Shown here: positions 14,752 to 26,956 of the stretch, piece by piece | Layout: each line of letters opens with the position of its first letter | How positions within the stretch are numbered: the stretch's first letter is position 1 | Made by a program: the position numbers and the translations under genes | Notes under the pieces: generated by a model | Told to the model about the DNA's origin: nothing | Database searches by the model: none | The model's input: only the letters and a program-made list of their open reading frames with translations | DNA from: Anastatus disparis | Taxonomy: Eukaryota; Arthropoda; Insecta; Hymenoptera; Eupelmidae | Direction: 5' to 3' | Length of the DNA stretch: 64,000 nucleotides | Assembly: GCA_017163975.1 (NCBI GenBank) | Contig: JAFFSR010000136.1 | Location: 10,971,501 to 11,035,500 of the forward strand

Positions 14752-16114
14752 CGATGCCAATATTTTTCCATATTTCTCTAGGTGCAATTTCATCGAGCTC
14801 ACTATTCTTGACAGGTTTCTGACAATAAACTTTTCTTTCTGCAGCATCACCTAGCTCAGGTCTAGAAGGTACAGATTTTGGAGCAGATTTACATGGCGAT
14901 GGTTCGGGTTCAGATTCAAATTCAGAATCTCCAGTCTCTCCTCCACTTTGTTGACCTTTCATTTTGGACTCTGCCATAAGGAAATCATTAGACATTTCAT
15001 ATTTATCATGGCCTTTATTTTTGGTTTCAAAATCATCAAATAATAATTCTTGTTCAGCACCCTTCGGCAAAGGAGGTAAAGGTTTAGTTGGAGGTTCATC
15101 GTGCAGCATCTCTTTCTCTTCAAATTTATCATTACCACTTTTTTCCAAAACATTCCAAAGGTCATCCTGAGGCTTCACTGGTTTTTCTCTAGTAGCTTCA
15201 TGAACAATAATTTCATCTTTAACAAAATCAAGCTCTGGAGATTTTTCAGGTTCTGGCAGAGTAGAAGATTTAATTTCACTCATAAAATCATCCTTACCAT
15301 AACCATATAAACTACTCGGCGGCTCTCGCTCCTTCACAGAAGAACTAAATTCATCTTTGATAAACATATCATCATCATCATCAAGTAAATTCTTATCCTT
15401 ATTATCTGTAGCATGAGCAGGGACAGCAGGCGGCACAGCTCTTATCTCACTTGGCTCGCTGCGCTCAGGCTCGGTGTTGTCATCCTCGCTGTCATTATCA
15501 GCTGATCTCTCGTAATCATCATCATGATCATCTTTAGGTGCAGCTTTAGTAAAATTCTCTTCAAAATCATTAGTCCTAACCTCAAAGTCTTTCGCAATTC
15601 CGTAAGGAGATTTTTCAGTTTCCATAAATGCCATTGTTGCTGCTTTAGCGTCACTCAGCTGTGCCCTTATCTGTGCTTCCAACTCGTCTTTATGTTGTGG
15701 CAGCGAGTGTTGTTGGTGGCCGCTGAGAGCAGTGCTGCCGAAGGGTGCAGTTTCGTCGTCAGCTCCTTGATGTTGTAGTGGTGCGCCACCCTCGTACTTC
15801 TCAAAATTTGCTGAAGGTGGCGGAGTTGCAGGGACCGGCTTCAGGTCACATTCAACACTGTTGCTTGCCGGTATACTTGTGTCCAGGAGGTCATGATGAC
15901 TTACTCTTGTACCAAGTCCATCGTGTAAATTATGTGGCTCTAGTGGTGGTGAACTTTTATCAAAATCACCGGATAAATCAAGAAGGGGTGGCTGTTGTTG
16001 ATTATTTGATTGTTGATGATGTAGCTCGTGTTCAAGATGTTCGAAATCATCGGTCGAATCATGCTCGCGCTTTAGCGACTCCGCTGGATGAGGTTGCTCC
16101 AAAAAATCTGACAT
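14752..16114 (-). CDS. Long N-terminal coding exon, probable reticulon-like protein (Rtnl1 long isoform), partial
   Basis: This exon starts at ATG 16,114 and stays open for 454 codons plus one base, ending at a good donor (GTAAGT from 14,751). The encoded segment is acidic and rich in Pro, Ser, Asp and Glu, with Asp runs (near DDDDDMFIKDEF), a His/Gln-rich patch near residues 30-45 and no membrane segment or folded-domain signature. It therefore looks intrinsically disordered. That is how the variable N-terminal exon of long reticulon isoforms looks; those proteins shape ER tubules through a C-terminal hairpin membrane domain. The beginning (MSDFLEQPHPAESLKREHD) and the end (SELDEIAPREIWKNIGI) look familiar to me from insect reticulons, but I could not verify this. 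The diagnostic reticulon domain would lie in later exons, which I could not find in the window. It could be another disordered protein. Translation past the donor (GKLFFFFH) is intronic. Confidence 0.55.
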
Positions 16115-18021
16115 TTTTGCTTTGTCTTTGCTTGAAAACTTTTCTTCTGATTCACCAATTTGCTTATTTTAAATATAGTGGAATTTGCTTTTACTTCTTT
16201 TTTGTTTTCTTTTTAAACACTCGAAAGAAAGAAAAATTCTTCGGACGTTTGTCGTTTTTAGCTTTTAAAATTTAATGTTTGGCGAAGAAGTTTTGTTACT
16301 TTGTTTTCTTGCAAAATATTTCTATCTATAATTTTAAAACTTTGGCATTCTAAGCGAAGAAGAATAAAATATATTTTCCTTCAATTGATTTTTGGACCTC
16401 CTACTCGCACTATACAGTATACTTTCTTTAGCACAAAATTTCTTTGTTAAAAAACTTTTAAATAAAAAGAAAGACACAAGAAGACACAGTTTTGGCTCTC
16501 GCAAAAAATATTGCGATAATGCACTCACTAGTATATTTTAAATAAAAAAAGAACAAGCAATAGCTCCAAAAGGAGATATAAAAAAATACTTAAAAAAAAA
16601 GAATTAGTCTCACAGTTCCTTTTCTTTTTTTAAAACGGCGCGCACAGTGGATACAGTCGCGCGCTTATAGGTACAAGTATCAAGGTTAAAAATGTCTATA
16701 ATAGAGAAGAAAAGCCCGATGATTCACAGAGATGACGACGCCTTGACTTTTTTATTTACTAGTAGAATTACGCACCTTCCTTTATACCTTGAAAATTGTA
16801 TTAAAATATTTTTTGGAAGACTCCAATTTCTCTGATATATCTTTTAAAATATAAATTGGAAATAAAGTCCTCAACAATGTATGCTATGTCTATATAATCA
16901 CTTGTCGTCTTATCTTATATTTACTTGTTTCTTTATTTGTTTTTTCGTGATAATAATTTTTGTTTTCCTCTCAGCTGTCAAACTCCAGTGTGTATCAAAG
17001 TGAAAATACACAATGAGTTACAATAATAATGTATAGACACGAGGGACGGCGGCGTATACTGGCTACTGCTACTGCTGCACTGTTAGTGTACAACACCACG
17101 AGTACAAGAGAACGGAGAAATTTTCAAAAAAGGGGGAGCCAAATAAAAAAAGAGAGAGCTTCCCAACTTTGGCAGAAGTGAGAGAAGAGACTACTACGAC
17201 GACGCACGGGGTACTGCCTGTATTCTGCGTGTCTTGTATATAGAAGATATTGTTGGTTAAAAAAAGGGTAGGGGGGAGGAACGGTATATATTCTAGTCGG
17301 CGGCGAAGATCCCCCAGACCCCCCCAACTAAACTTTCTATCCTGTTATACATGCGCGTTTATATAGATGTATATATTAAACATATACACGTTTACTTATT
17401 TTAATTGCATATGTCTATGATATGTGTGTATGTGTAGCCGAAAAGGTACGCTTATATTGGAAACTTGTTCCCTTTCTCTCCTATACAAAACTTTGTTCGT
17501 TGCTAAGATATGTTCTCTGGATGTTGTTGCTGCTCCTGCTGGAGAGCTTCAGGGATGTTTAGAAGGACCAGTAGCGTCGATACTTAATTAAACGGGAAAA
17601 ATCGTAACTAAAAGAAAGGTGATAATTCATGATAAATTCAACTAATATCAAAATTTTAATGTTGCTTTAATAAAAAATTAAAATATCTATAAAAAATTAT
17701 TAATTTTTTTATAAAAAATCAATTATCTAGAGAAAAAAATGTAATAATAGAAAAATCAAAGAATCGCTATTCTTATCAACAATACTTTAGTATTTATCAC
17801 TACATTAGTAGTTACAGCTTTCGCCACGCGAGCAGCGCTAGTTTAATTCACGAATGAAAGCAAGAGAAAGAGAGAGAAAGAAAATATGAAGCTGTACCAT
17901 GAAGCCATGTACACAATGTGCGGATCCAGGGCAATTGTGTATATGCAGCATATAGAGTACATTATGCCAGAAGTTTTATTTTTTACTACGCATGTCTCGT
18001 CATGGCCTGCTGATTTTAGTC

Positions 18022-18046
18022 GGGGGTGGGGTTGGGATAAAAGGGG
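18022..18046 (+). other. Predicted G-quadruplex motif
   Basis: Four runs of three or more G (GGGGG, GGGG, GGG, GGGG) are separated by loops of 1, 2 and 6 bases. This fits the usual rule for an intramolecular G-quadruplex (runs of at least 3 G, loops of 1-7). It lies about 1.9 kb upstream of the minus-strand start codon at 16,114, in a GC-richer island. Confidence 0.6.
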
Positions 18047-19379
18047 TGCAAAATTGTCTCCTTTGAACTGCGCTCGAGGGAGATATTCTATCCGAAGTCT
18101 CCTTCTTCGTTCGTCTAGCTCAAGTTCATATAGCACGCACGAATATTATAATAAAAGTGGTTTTAAAGGTTGCGAGAGCTTTTTAAATTTCAATTTTCTT
18201 TTATTAGAAATAACGAGACATAAAATATGATTTAATATTAAAAGATGAAGAAATACAAAAGGAAATTTAAAACGGAAAAGATTATTAGAAATAATATTGT
18301 ATAAAAATCATCGAATCGGTACGTAAATATAACAAGATTTAATTTTAAATTTTATTAATTTAGGAATACGAAGCTAAAATTAAATTATCGTATTAAATGA
18401 AAGGTCAAATGCCAAAATAGTGAAGATAATGTTATATCTAAAAAAAAGGTTAAAGATAATGTTTTTATTTGTTTAAAAAAGCAATAAAAACTAATAACTT
18501 ATTTCCATACAAAGAATATCAAAGTTATCAGTTAATCGTTAAAGTCATTGGCTTGAGTAATGATATTATAATTGGAAAGTTTTAAAACAATTTTAACCAA
18601 ACACATAAAAGAACCATTTGCTTAATAGTTAGCAAATATACTAAAATACTTGGCTTCAATATTTCAAAGCTAAAACTTAAGATTCAAAAAGATTGCAACG
18701 CTTCCTTAAATATTAATGCGTAAAAAGCTTTCTTAAAAGAGAAATTATTTTGTATTTTTTTTTAAAGCTATAAGAGGAAAAAGTAGGTGAACCGATCAAT
18801 ATTAATTTTTTTTCGAAAAGTGATGAATATGTATGCGCAGCTGCATTTGTTACATGAACTTGCAGGATATACTCTTGTTACTTGTGAAATCGAAACGTAT
18901 ATTCTATTTTTAATATGTAACGTTCTAAATTTTTAATGACGATCGCGTGGAAATTCAATACTGCCGAGCAAAAGAATTATAATTTAATTATTAATTTATT
19001 TTTTATTAAAATTTTTTTTATACATTAGGAAGTCTTAAAAAAAATCCATTAAATATATATAATACATCTTTACTTGAAAAATAAAGGATATAATGAACCG
19101 TTAGATATTGTCGTAAAAAACAATGACCGTGCCACGCGCACAATTCCAAGAGGATTGACCTGTTAGAAAGGCTCTGCAATCTATAAAAAAAAGTTCTTCA
19201 ATGGAAGTCTTTATCATGATTAATTTTTTATAGTCGTAATACCAGACATAATATCAAAGCATAAAAATACTATATAGTAATAGTTGATTATACAAAAAAG
19301 TAAATTAAAATGAAACATCGTCATGATATTCGAAAAATTCTGTTTTTTTTAATGCTTTGAGAAGAGTATACTGTAAGAG

Positions 19380-19614
19380 TTTTATCAAGATCGGAGAGGG
19401 AACCGGTTGAAGTAGTTGATCAGCTGATCAGCGAGCCGGCTTATATGCCGGCTAATATATATCTCCGAGAGGCACTTATTTCATTACCGCTTACAGTCTA
19501 TACAAAGATATTTATCTCTTTTGCAGCAGCCAGTCTCGTTACAACAAGAGTTTGAATCTTGACTCCTTCGTCGCTCGTTCTGGTCTGATAAAGATTCGCC
19601 ACTCGATGCTTTAT
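19380..19614 (+). promoter_or_regulatory. Candidate promoter and short 5' exon with splice donor
   Basis: A GC-richer island carries AACCGGTT (similar to a Grainyhead core), a 14-bp palindrome TGATCAGCTGATCA, and an AGCCGGC/GCCGGCT hairpin. About 100 bases further is an exon-like stretch ending at a strong donor GTAAGT (19,615). Its last nine bases are ATG CTT TAT (19,606-19,614), so the potential exon would leave the frame in phase 0. lace exon 2 begins in phase 0, so an alternative lace N-terminus is possible. No transcript evidence can be seen from sequence. Confidence 0.25.
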
Positions 19615-21231
19615 GTAAGTAACAATCGAAATATTTTTGTTTATTCGCTATTTTCATCGATAATAAATTATCTCTATCAACGAGCTTAATTTTTCTGAAT
19701 CATTAAAATCTATGCCAAAAATACTTTGTTGATTTATCATTTGAGAATTGAGATAATGCTTATATTGTGAAACAAATTTCAATTGGATTATTGATTTTGA
19801 ATAAGTAAAGGTGGAAAATAGAATTGATTGAATTTATATGAAATTTTTAATTTGTAAATTGCATTTTTATTATACATTGAATTTGTTTTTTATTTCTGTA
19901 TAATTTAATTAAATTGATTTATTTATGTAAATATAAAAGTAATAAAATGTTATACATTAACATACGTACTAAAGTTAAAAGATAGAAAGTCGATCACTTA
20001 AATTTATTGATTTAGGAAATGCATTATACCACAAAATCAATATTCCACGTTATTAACATATACTTACCAGAATTATGCATAAATTTATAGGATATTTAAA
20101 ATTATTCGCTAACATTACCGAAAATAGCAATACATTTAAATATTAGAGGAATAGTAAAATACTATTATTGAAATTTAGGCGATCGCATAGACGTTATTTT
20201 TAATGCTATGTAATAAACCTTGACAAGTAAATATTCATGAATTCGTAGTTACATTTAATTATGATTACACTTAAGGTAATTCAAGTTCAATATAGATATA
20301 TATGCGTTTTCATAACAACATTTATTAGCATGCATTCAATTAATTTTTAATCAGTTTATTATAGAAATTCCATGAAAATAAAAATTTTATGTTTTATTAT
20401 GACAAAATTTCATTCACTGACGCGATAGACGATTATAATATTTTTTACATATTTGCTTATTTTCGTTTTATATTTGCGCTGTTCTATTAACCTTTGTTTT
20501 CAATAGTATGCGAATGTCACATTAACTTTATATTTTTAGAATTACTATAGTTTTATGTTTCTCTGATTTTGATGTAGCTATTATATTTTTTATGGCTGAT
20601 TTTATTATGTATGGTACGAATGAATTTTATATCTGAAAAAATATGCAAGACGAGATATTGAAAAAAAAAACATTTTTCCATTCATCAATAATAGATTATT
20701 ATAATGAATTATAACAATGGCTAATAATTTAAACAAATAATTTATTACATTTTAACAATTATTATATATAAAAAAATAATATACAACTTTAAAAAAGTAA
20801 AAATCAATTTTTCTTTTATTTTTAATAAATATAAAGAGACAGCCCCACACTAAACACGTTGTTTTATTTTCTCCGTTTATTCCGTATGCGCCAATAGTGT
20901 ACTAAGAGTAGAGAGGGGTTAGGTCGCAACTAGAGCTGCGCTATTACAAGTACAGTACAATTGCACCAGCGAGAATGCGACAAGTGCGCGCTTATTCGGT
21001 CTTGCGACTAATATCAAGTTCTATTCTGTTTTTTTTTCACACCATTTTTGTTTAACGTCTTTTTACTTCCTATGTAAGATAACGTGCTTTTATGTTCTAT
21101 CTTTAACCGCAGCAGATTTTTTAAATTTGTTGTTCTATTAAATGTTGCAGGTGAACAAGAAAATAAATTTAATTTTTATTTATGATGGTATTTTTAGTTT
21201 ATCTCTATGCGTCAATTTCAAATGACTCATA

Positions 21232-21252
21232 AATATATATATATATATATAA
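21232..21252. repeat. (TA)n microsatellite
   Basis: A short run of alternating T and A in non-coding sequence. Confidence 0.7.
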
Positions 21253-22571
21253 ATATCATTTTTTTAAAAATTATTTTTGATAAGACTATCTTGTATGATT
21301 GTAATTATTACACTTAAAACAAACAAAGTATATATGTGAAACTAACTTTACAAGGTATGATATTTGAAAAATTTTATTTTATTTCTTGATAAGAAAATAC
21401 TTTAATCAATTTATAAATTTATGTAGGCTTTAATACAGTTATAAGTGAACTTCTTGATTAAAACTAATTAAAATAATTGTGCTGCGCTTTACATTTCGTG
21501 TTAAAAAAAAGTTTAATCACAATCGATATTTTTAAACTTGCTATAGTCGTATATCAGCTGTGGTAATGCTTAGTTAGGAGAATATTTAAAACGAACATTG
21601 GAGCGAGAATTGAGCCAATGTTAAATACCAAATTAAAACTCGGCTATGTTTATAAAAGTATGTTAAAAAAATGTTTGATATGTTCTAAGTAATCTTTAAA
21701 GTTTCATTCACATACAGAAAGTTGATAATAATTTTATAAACATGCGATAATTCGAATGATTCAGTTTTAAGTCAAAATAGTGATTTTCCAACATGAACTT
21801 TATTACATTAAGCAAATTATATCTTAATTTATTAACCGAATATTCTTCGTGCATAGAATCAATGTTTATACTTTTCTTTAAATATTATATACATTTCTAA
21901 ATATAAAGAAAAATTTTTTATGTTAAATCAATCCAATAAAAATAATTCCTATAATAATGAAATGCCAAAAGTCCTGTATTTTCCCAATGTTTATTTTCCA
22001 AGTTACAATAGTACCTATATATGCACATATCAATGCGAGGAGAAAAAGTTACCCCTCTCTAAAAGATTCCCACTACATTTCTTGTTGCAGGTGTTTCCTT
22101 GTACTTGGTTTTCACCCCGCAACCCAAGATTTAGCTTTGGTGCGCGCGCTCTTAGGAAGGAAGGAGGGAAAAAAAGGAGCACACGCACGCGAGAGAACTG
22201 CAAAAAAGGGTTTACCCTAAAACCACCGTTTCTTACGTGAATTAAACTCGTCCAAAGTAATATAGGATACTTACAAGTGGAAAAATAAAGGGAAAAAGAA
22301 GATTTTTACAGTAAATTAGAGCAAGTGAGAGAGAAAAGAAAAGAGAAAAGATTTAATTATATTTAGGTGGGGAGAGAGGAGTAAAAGAAGAACCAGGCTA
22401 AGGCGCAGGCTTCCGCAACGGCAATCATCCACACAAATCATCCGACCCAACACTCTGCTATATTCTTCCCCTCCTTTTCTAGTAAAAATATATACACGTA
22501 TATACCTATACTGAGGACATTATTTAGTAGTATTGGCGCGCCGCAACAAGAACGCGCGCGATTCTCTCTTT

Positions 22572-22582
22572 TATACCACTTG
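22572..22582 (-). promoter_or_regulatory. TATA box, minus strand
   Basis: On the minus strand the sequence reads TATAAAAGAGAG within a locally GC-rich setting (GCGCGCG follows about 10 bases downstream). This could start a transcript running left, for example a distal promoter of the minus-strand reticulon-like gene. It lies only about 140 bases upstream of the lace start codon, so lace and this site may share a divergent promoter. Confidence 0.3.
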
Positions 22583-22668
22583 ACACTGGCAGCCCGGGCC
22601 CGACTGACAACGTTGCGCACGCGAGGAAATTTCATTTAACAAAAAGAATTATTATTTTTTTTTGTTAA

Positions 22669-22692
22669 AAAAGGGCTGAAAAAGGCCCTTTT
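22669..22692 (+). promoter_or_regulatory. Small hairpin in lace 5' UTR
   Basis: AAAGGGC and GCCCTTT pair around an 8-base loop, ending about 20 bases before the lace start codon. It may slow ribosome scanning. It could also be chance. Confidence 0.35.
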
Positions 22693-22712
22693 CACAAGTG
22701 TCAAAAAAAATC

Positions 22713-25700
22713 ATGGCTACAGCAACAACAACCAGTTGTAGTGTTGGAACAACATTTCAAGAAAATCCACAGCAAGTTAATGGGATAACCTCGCACGGAA
22801 CTGCCCGTGAAGCAGGCGGCAATAATATCGTCAAACGTCGTATCAATGGTTATACTACAACTTTTACAACCAATGGACATAAGCCGGTGAGTTTATTTTT
22901 TTATTGATTTTATTAACATCAATATATCATATTAAAAAATATTAAACTTTAAATTTTCATAATTTCTCTTTGATTACTGCTAAGTACGTTTCTTTGCATT
23001 CGATCGATCGATTCGTTTGCCTCTTTCTCCTTTAACATTTTAGCCAAACAAGTAAATTACCATTGCACACGCATGAAAATAAAGATGAAATTCTTGAAAA
23101 TTAACTTTAAACAATTATTGCAACATATATTTACTTCCGTGTATAGTGGGATGATTAATAAAATGCAAAAAAACTTGCAATATTTATCTCGTATCAGTTG
23201 AAAATGTGTAAGAGCGCGCGTGATTTACGATTATAAAGCACGCTTGCGAAAGAGAGAACATTCTATAGAGCAAAAAAAAGTTAAAATATATAATATTAAA
23301 ACTAAAATATATGCGAGACCTTGTAAGTGTGACTGCGGTCAGTGTGACACTAAAAAGGGTCATAGGCGTGTCTGGGCATTAATGAGAGCAACATGAGGCG
23401 AGCAATCTCAATTTTTTCTCTCTTTAATGAGTTAAGAATGTATCAGTTCAGACGACACGAGATTCTTGCATGCTCGTTTATATATTTGAAAGCGGCTTTT
23501 ACCCCCACTATATGCCTATACTCTCTAAACTTTGCTTTCTTCATAAACAAAGTGTTGAACATTTTTTTTTCCAATTGTAATCATGCTGATAATTCAAATT
23601 ATTTTTAACTGGCTATACGTCAATAATTAACTTTAGATATTTGTGTCGAGAAATAATCAATTGTCAGGATAATTCGAGCAAGTTTTATTTGACGATTGTT
23701 AAAATTTATAGAGAGATGTGAATATGTTGAGTCGCTTAGATTGATTGGACGTGAGAGAGAATTAACGAGCGCGCCTCTGATTGACTCTCTCTCTCTCTTT
23801 TTCCCGGGTAGAAGTCTATGTAAACTCTTAGGCGCGATTATTAATCAAACAGCGCTATCTAGCGTCTACTGTGTTTCGAATTTTTTATTTATTTATTTTT
23901 TAATCAATATCGATATATGAAATTAGTGTTAAAATAGAATTAATTAGCAAAAAATTATATGCAATTTCAAAGCTAATCTTTTCTTTAAAGTATAAATGTT
24001 TGATTACAATTATTATTTAAATTGAAATAATATTTATCTTGTAGAAAGTTTTTACTGAATTTTAATTCTAATTCATTCATGAAATAGTATTAATAATTCT
24101 GAAAAATTTAATTTTACAAATTACAAAATATTGTTTATTATTGAATGTACTTTATATACTTATTGTGACTATAAATAATAAAAATAATTATGTCTTATGT
24201 TCTAGTTTCTTCATGAAGATAAAAATAAAGAGAGGAAAAATGAATTTGTAAAATCATCCAAATATAAAGAATCATTTGAAAAAGCAACATTTATTACAGC
24301 TGCTCTCACACACTTTGGATTTTATATTCTTATGTTTTTAGGATTTATAAATCAATTATTTTTCACTCCAAATGTAGCCAAAGAACAAAAAAGAAAGGTA
24401 AGCAAATTTTGTTCTATAATTCAAATGTATTAGAACAGTTAATATTGTTCCAATATCTTATGATATCTGTAAAATTGTGACAGGGATATGCTCCTCTCTA
24501 TGAGAGTTTTGAACAATTTTATTTACGATATGTATATAGAAGAGTAAAAGATTGTTGGAATCGTCCAATTTGTTCAGTACCAGGGGCAACTGTAACTCTA
24601 AAGGATCGAGTAACTAATGATTATGGATGGACATTTGAGTAGGTATTATCTGAAATAAATTTTATAATATGAACGTTTTATTTGATATTATTACATTAAT
24701 TAATTAAAAATAGAATGTTAAATATAGAATATATTTTGAAAAATTAGAATTTTGCTATCAGTCTTGAACATAAAATTTTTTACTTACAAATTCATTATAT
24801 TTAATATTTTTTTGAATTACAATAAACTAACAATAACAAATACTGTAATATTTAAATAAAACTAACAAAATAAGTATATTAATACGAAAATTTTAAACAG
24901 ATTTACTGGAACTGAAACAGAATGCATAAATCTTGGTTCCTACAATTATTTGGGATTCGCAGAATCATCAGGACCCTGTGCAGAAGAAAGTATAAAGACT
25001 TTAAAGGAATATGGATGTGCCAGTTGTAGCCCTAGATTAGAATTAGGTAAAAGGTCTCAAAATCATAAGACTCCTACAAAGAAAGAAGTTTACAGCAGTA
25101 CTAAAGTTAATTTTTGTTATAGGAAGTATGCCCATACATGACGAATTAGAAAAATTAACAGCTAGATTTTTAGGTGTAGAAGATGCTATTGTTTTTGGGA
25201 TGGGTTTTGCTACAAACGCCTTAAATTTACCATCTCTAATATCTAAAGGTTGTCTTGTTTTAAGTGATGAGAAAAATCATGCATCACTTATATTAGGATT
25301 ACGTTTATCAGGTGCTACTACAAAAGTTTTTAAGCACAACAGTGAGTAACACAAAATTTATTAAATTAAAAATCTTTTATATAAAATTAATAAAAAATAA
25401 AAATCTATTACAGATGTTAAGCATTTAGAAGATTGCTTGAAAAAGGCAATTCTATCAGGTCAACCAGGTACTGGAGAACCCTGGAAAAAAATTGTGATAG
25501 TAGTTGAAGGTGTTTATTCAATGGAAGGATCTATAGTTCATCTTCCAGAAATTATAAAACTAAAGAAAAAGTACAAGGTAAATAAATGTGAATTTTTATA
25601 ATTTGATTATAAAAAAATTTAATTGATTTAATTAAAAATCTATTTTTGTCTACAGGCCTATCTTTATTTAGATGAAGCGCACAGTACAGGAGCAATGGGT

Positions 25701-26721
25701 AAACGTGGCCGGGGAGTATGTGATTATTATGAAGTCGATCCCCGTGAAATAGACATTTTAATGGGAACGTTTACTAAAAGCTTTGGCTCAGCAGGTGGTT
25801 ACATAGCAGGAACAAAGGTATTTTAATATTTATGTTACAAATCTTAAAATTTTATTTGTTGTTCAAATTATTAAATTTACTTTATAAATTTTTAGACATT
25901 GATAAATCATTTGAGGGTTTATAGTCATGCACATACTTATGCAGTAGCTATGTCACCTCCAATAGCTCAGCAAATTTTAACGTCAATGAAAATTATTGCT
26001 GGTGAAGATGGAACCGATGCTGGCAGAAAACGAACAAAACAATTGTCAAGAAATACTCGATATTTTAGACGCAGATTAAATCAAATCGGTGTAATTATTT
26101 ATGGAAATGAAGATTCACCCGTTGTACCTATGTTAGTATATCTTTTTTCGAAAATTGGGTAAGTTACTATATATGTATAGAATAAAATATATTTTCAATT
26201 GAACAATTTAACTTAAATACAAACTATATTTTAGTTCTGTAGTTCGAACTTTAACAACAAGGAATATAGCAACAGTAGGCGTTGGTTTTCCTGCAACACC
26301 ACTGATGGAAGGTAGAATAAGATTCTGCTTGTCAGCAGCCCATACCAAACAACAACTTGACTATGTAAGTACAAATTTTGTTGAAAAATTTTATATTTTT
26401 TGAAAATACACGAAAAAAATTATAATTTATATTTTACAAGAATCAATTTTCTAAATAAATTTACACGTAAAAAAAGAGCTTAATTTGTATTAGCGTTACC
26501 GTACCACATTTTTACATGCATATATTTAAAACAAATGATGCATTCTTTTTATTAAATGTTTCATTCAGTCAAAAAATAAAGTATATAATATTCCTTAACC
26601 ATTTTTTTCGCAGGTGTTAAAAAACATTGAAGATATTGCAAATACTCTTGGATTAAAGTATTCGAGAAAACCGCGTGATCCTAATCCAATAGAATATTAT
26701 TCAGATAGTGAAACGGATTGA
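22713..26721 (+). CDS. lace: Serine palmitoyltransferase subunit 2 (SPTLC2/lace), complete
   Basis: This PLP-dependent ER enzyme subunit condenses serine with palmitoyl-CoA, the first and rate-limiting step of sphingolipid synthesis, as a heterodimer with SPTLC1. Ten coding exons join in frame: 22,713-22,886; 24,206-24,397; 24,484-24,638; 24,901-25,046; 25,123-25,341; 25,414-25,577; 25,656-25,817; 25,896-26,158; 26,235-26,364; 26,614-26,721. The product is 570 aa, close to the 562 aa of human SPTLC2. Residues 1-58 are a variable N-terminus. A hydrophobic membrane segment lies near residues 85-112 (ending GFINQLFF). The catalytic alpha-oxoamine synthase fold follows, with [11 protein letters not shown], the PLP-binding LDEAHSTGA, and [13 protein letters not shown], whose Lys391 should form the Schiff base (human Lys379). 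[11 protein letters not shown] and RFCLSAAHT are also conserved. Frame continuation upstream uses GTG, so ATG 22,713 is taken as the start. The gene looks intact. Confidence 0.97.
22887..24205 (+). other. lace intron 1
   Basis: A 1.3-kb intron bounded by GTGAGT and a TCTAG acceptor. It holds no coding sequence I can support. It includes a CT run near 23,785 and open frames of about 70 codons that look random. Confidence 0.85.
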
Positions 26722-26950
26722 CCTACCTCATAGCGTAAGAAAATATTATAGGCAAAATGAACTTGTCGTTAATGACAATAGCTTATGACCGCCACCAATC
26801 CATTTGTAAAATTTAGCGCGTTGCGCTTACAGTCGATTACTGTGCTGTCATTTAAATAATGCTTCATGCAAGAGTTATGATAAAACAACGTGAAAGTGAT
26901 TGTGCAGTGAAACAAAAAAGAACAGTCCTAATTGAAACAAGTATACATCG

Positions 26951-26956
26951 AATAAA
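26951..26956 (+). terminator. lace polyadenylation signal (AATAAA)
   Basis: The first canonical AATAAA after the lace stop codon, about 230 bases downstream, within an A-rich context. Confidence 0.5.

Larger units (their letters stand above)
16115..22712. other. Intergenic/5' regulatory tract between two divergent genes
   Basis: This 6.6-kb tract lies between the start codon of the minus-strand reticulon-like exon and the start codon of lace on the plus strand, so it should hold both promoters and untranslated exons. Several GC-richer islands stand out from the AT background: 17,030-17,330, 17,990-18,140, 19,380-19,620, 20,870-21,010 and 22,060-22,640. They contain a G-quadruplex motif, small palindromes, a plausible donor after a short 5' exon and a TATA box on the minus strand. 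Reading frames of about 100 codons here (for example 17,886-18,230 and 21,920-22,240) have no family resemblance, and I do not call them genes. Confidence 0.5.

Noticed and set aside
15745..16275. 176-codon plus-strand frame
   Set aside because: It is the antisense shadow of the long minus-strand acidic exon, with unusual composition produced by the reverse of Asp/Glu codons.
17886..18230. 114-codon plus-strand frame and a 97-codon frame on the opposite strand
   Set aside because: Both overlap the same GC-richer island and neither shows conserved motifs. One contains a Ser run from CTCAAG-like simple sequence.
21920..22240. 106-codon ATG-initiated frame upstream of lace
   Set aside because: No recognisable domain, changing composition along its length, and located in a likely promoter/leader region.
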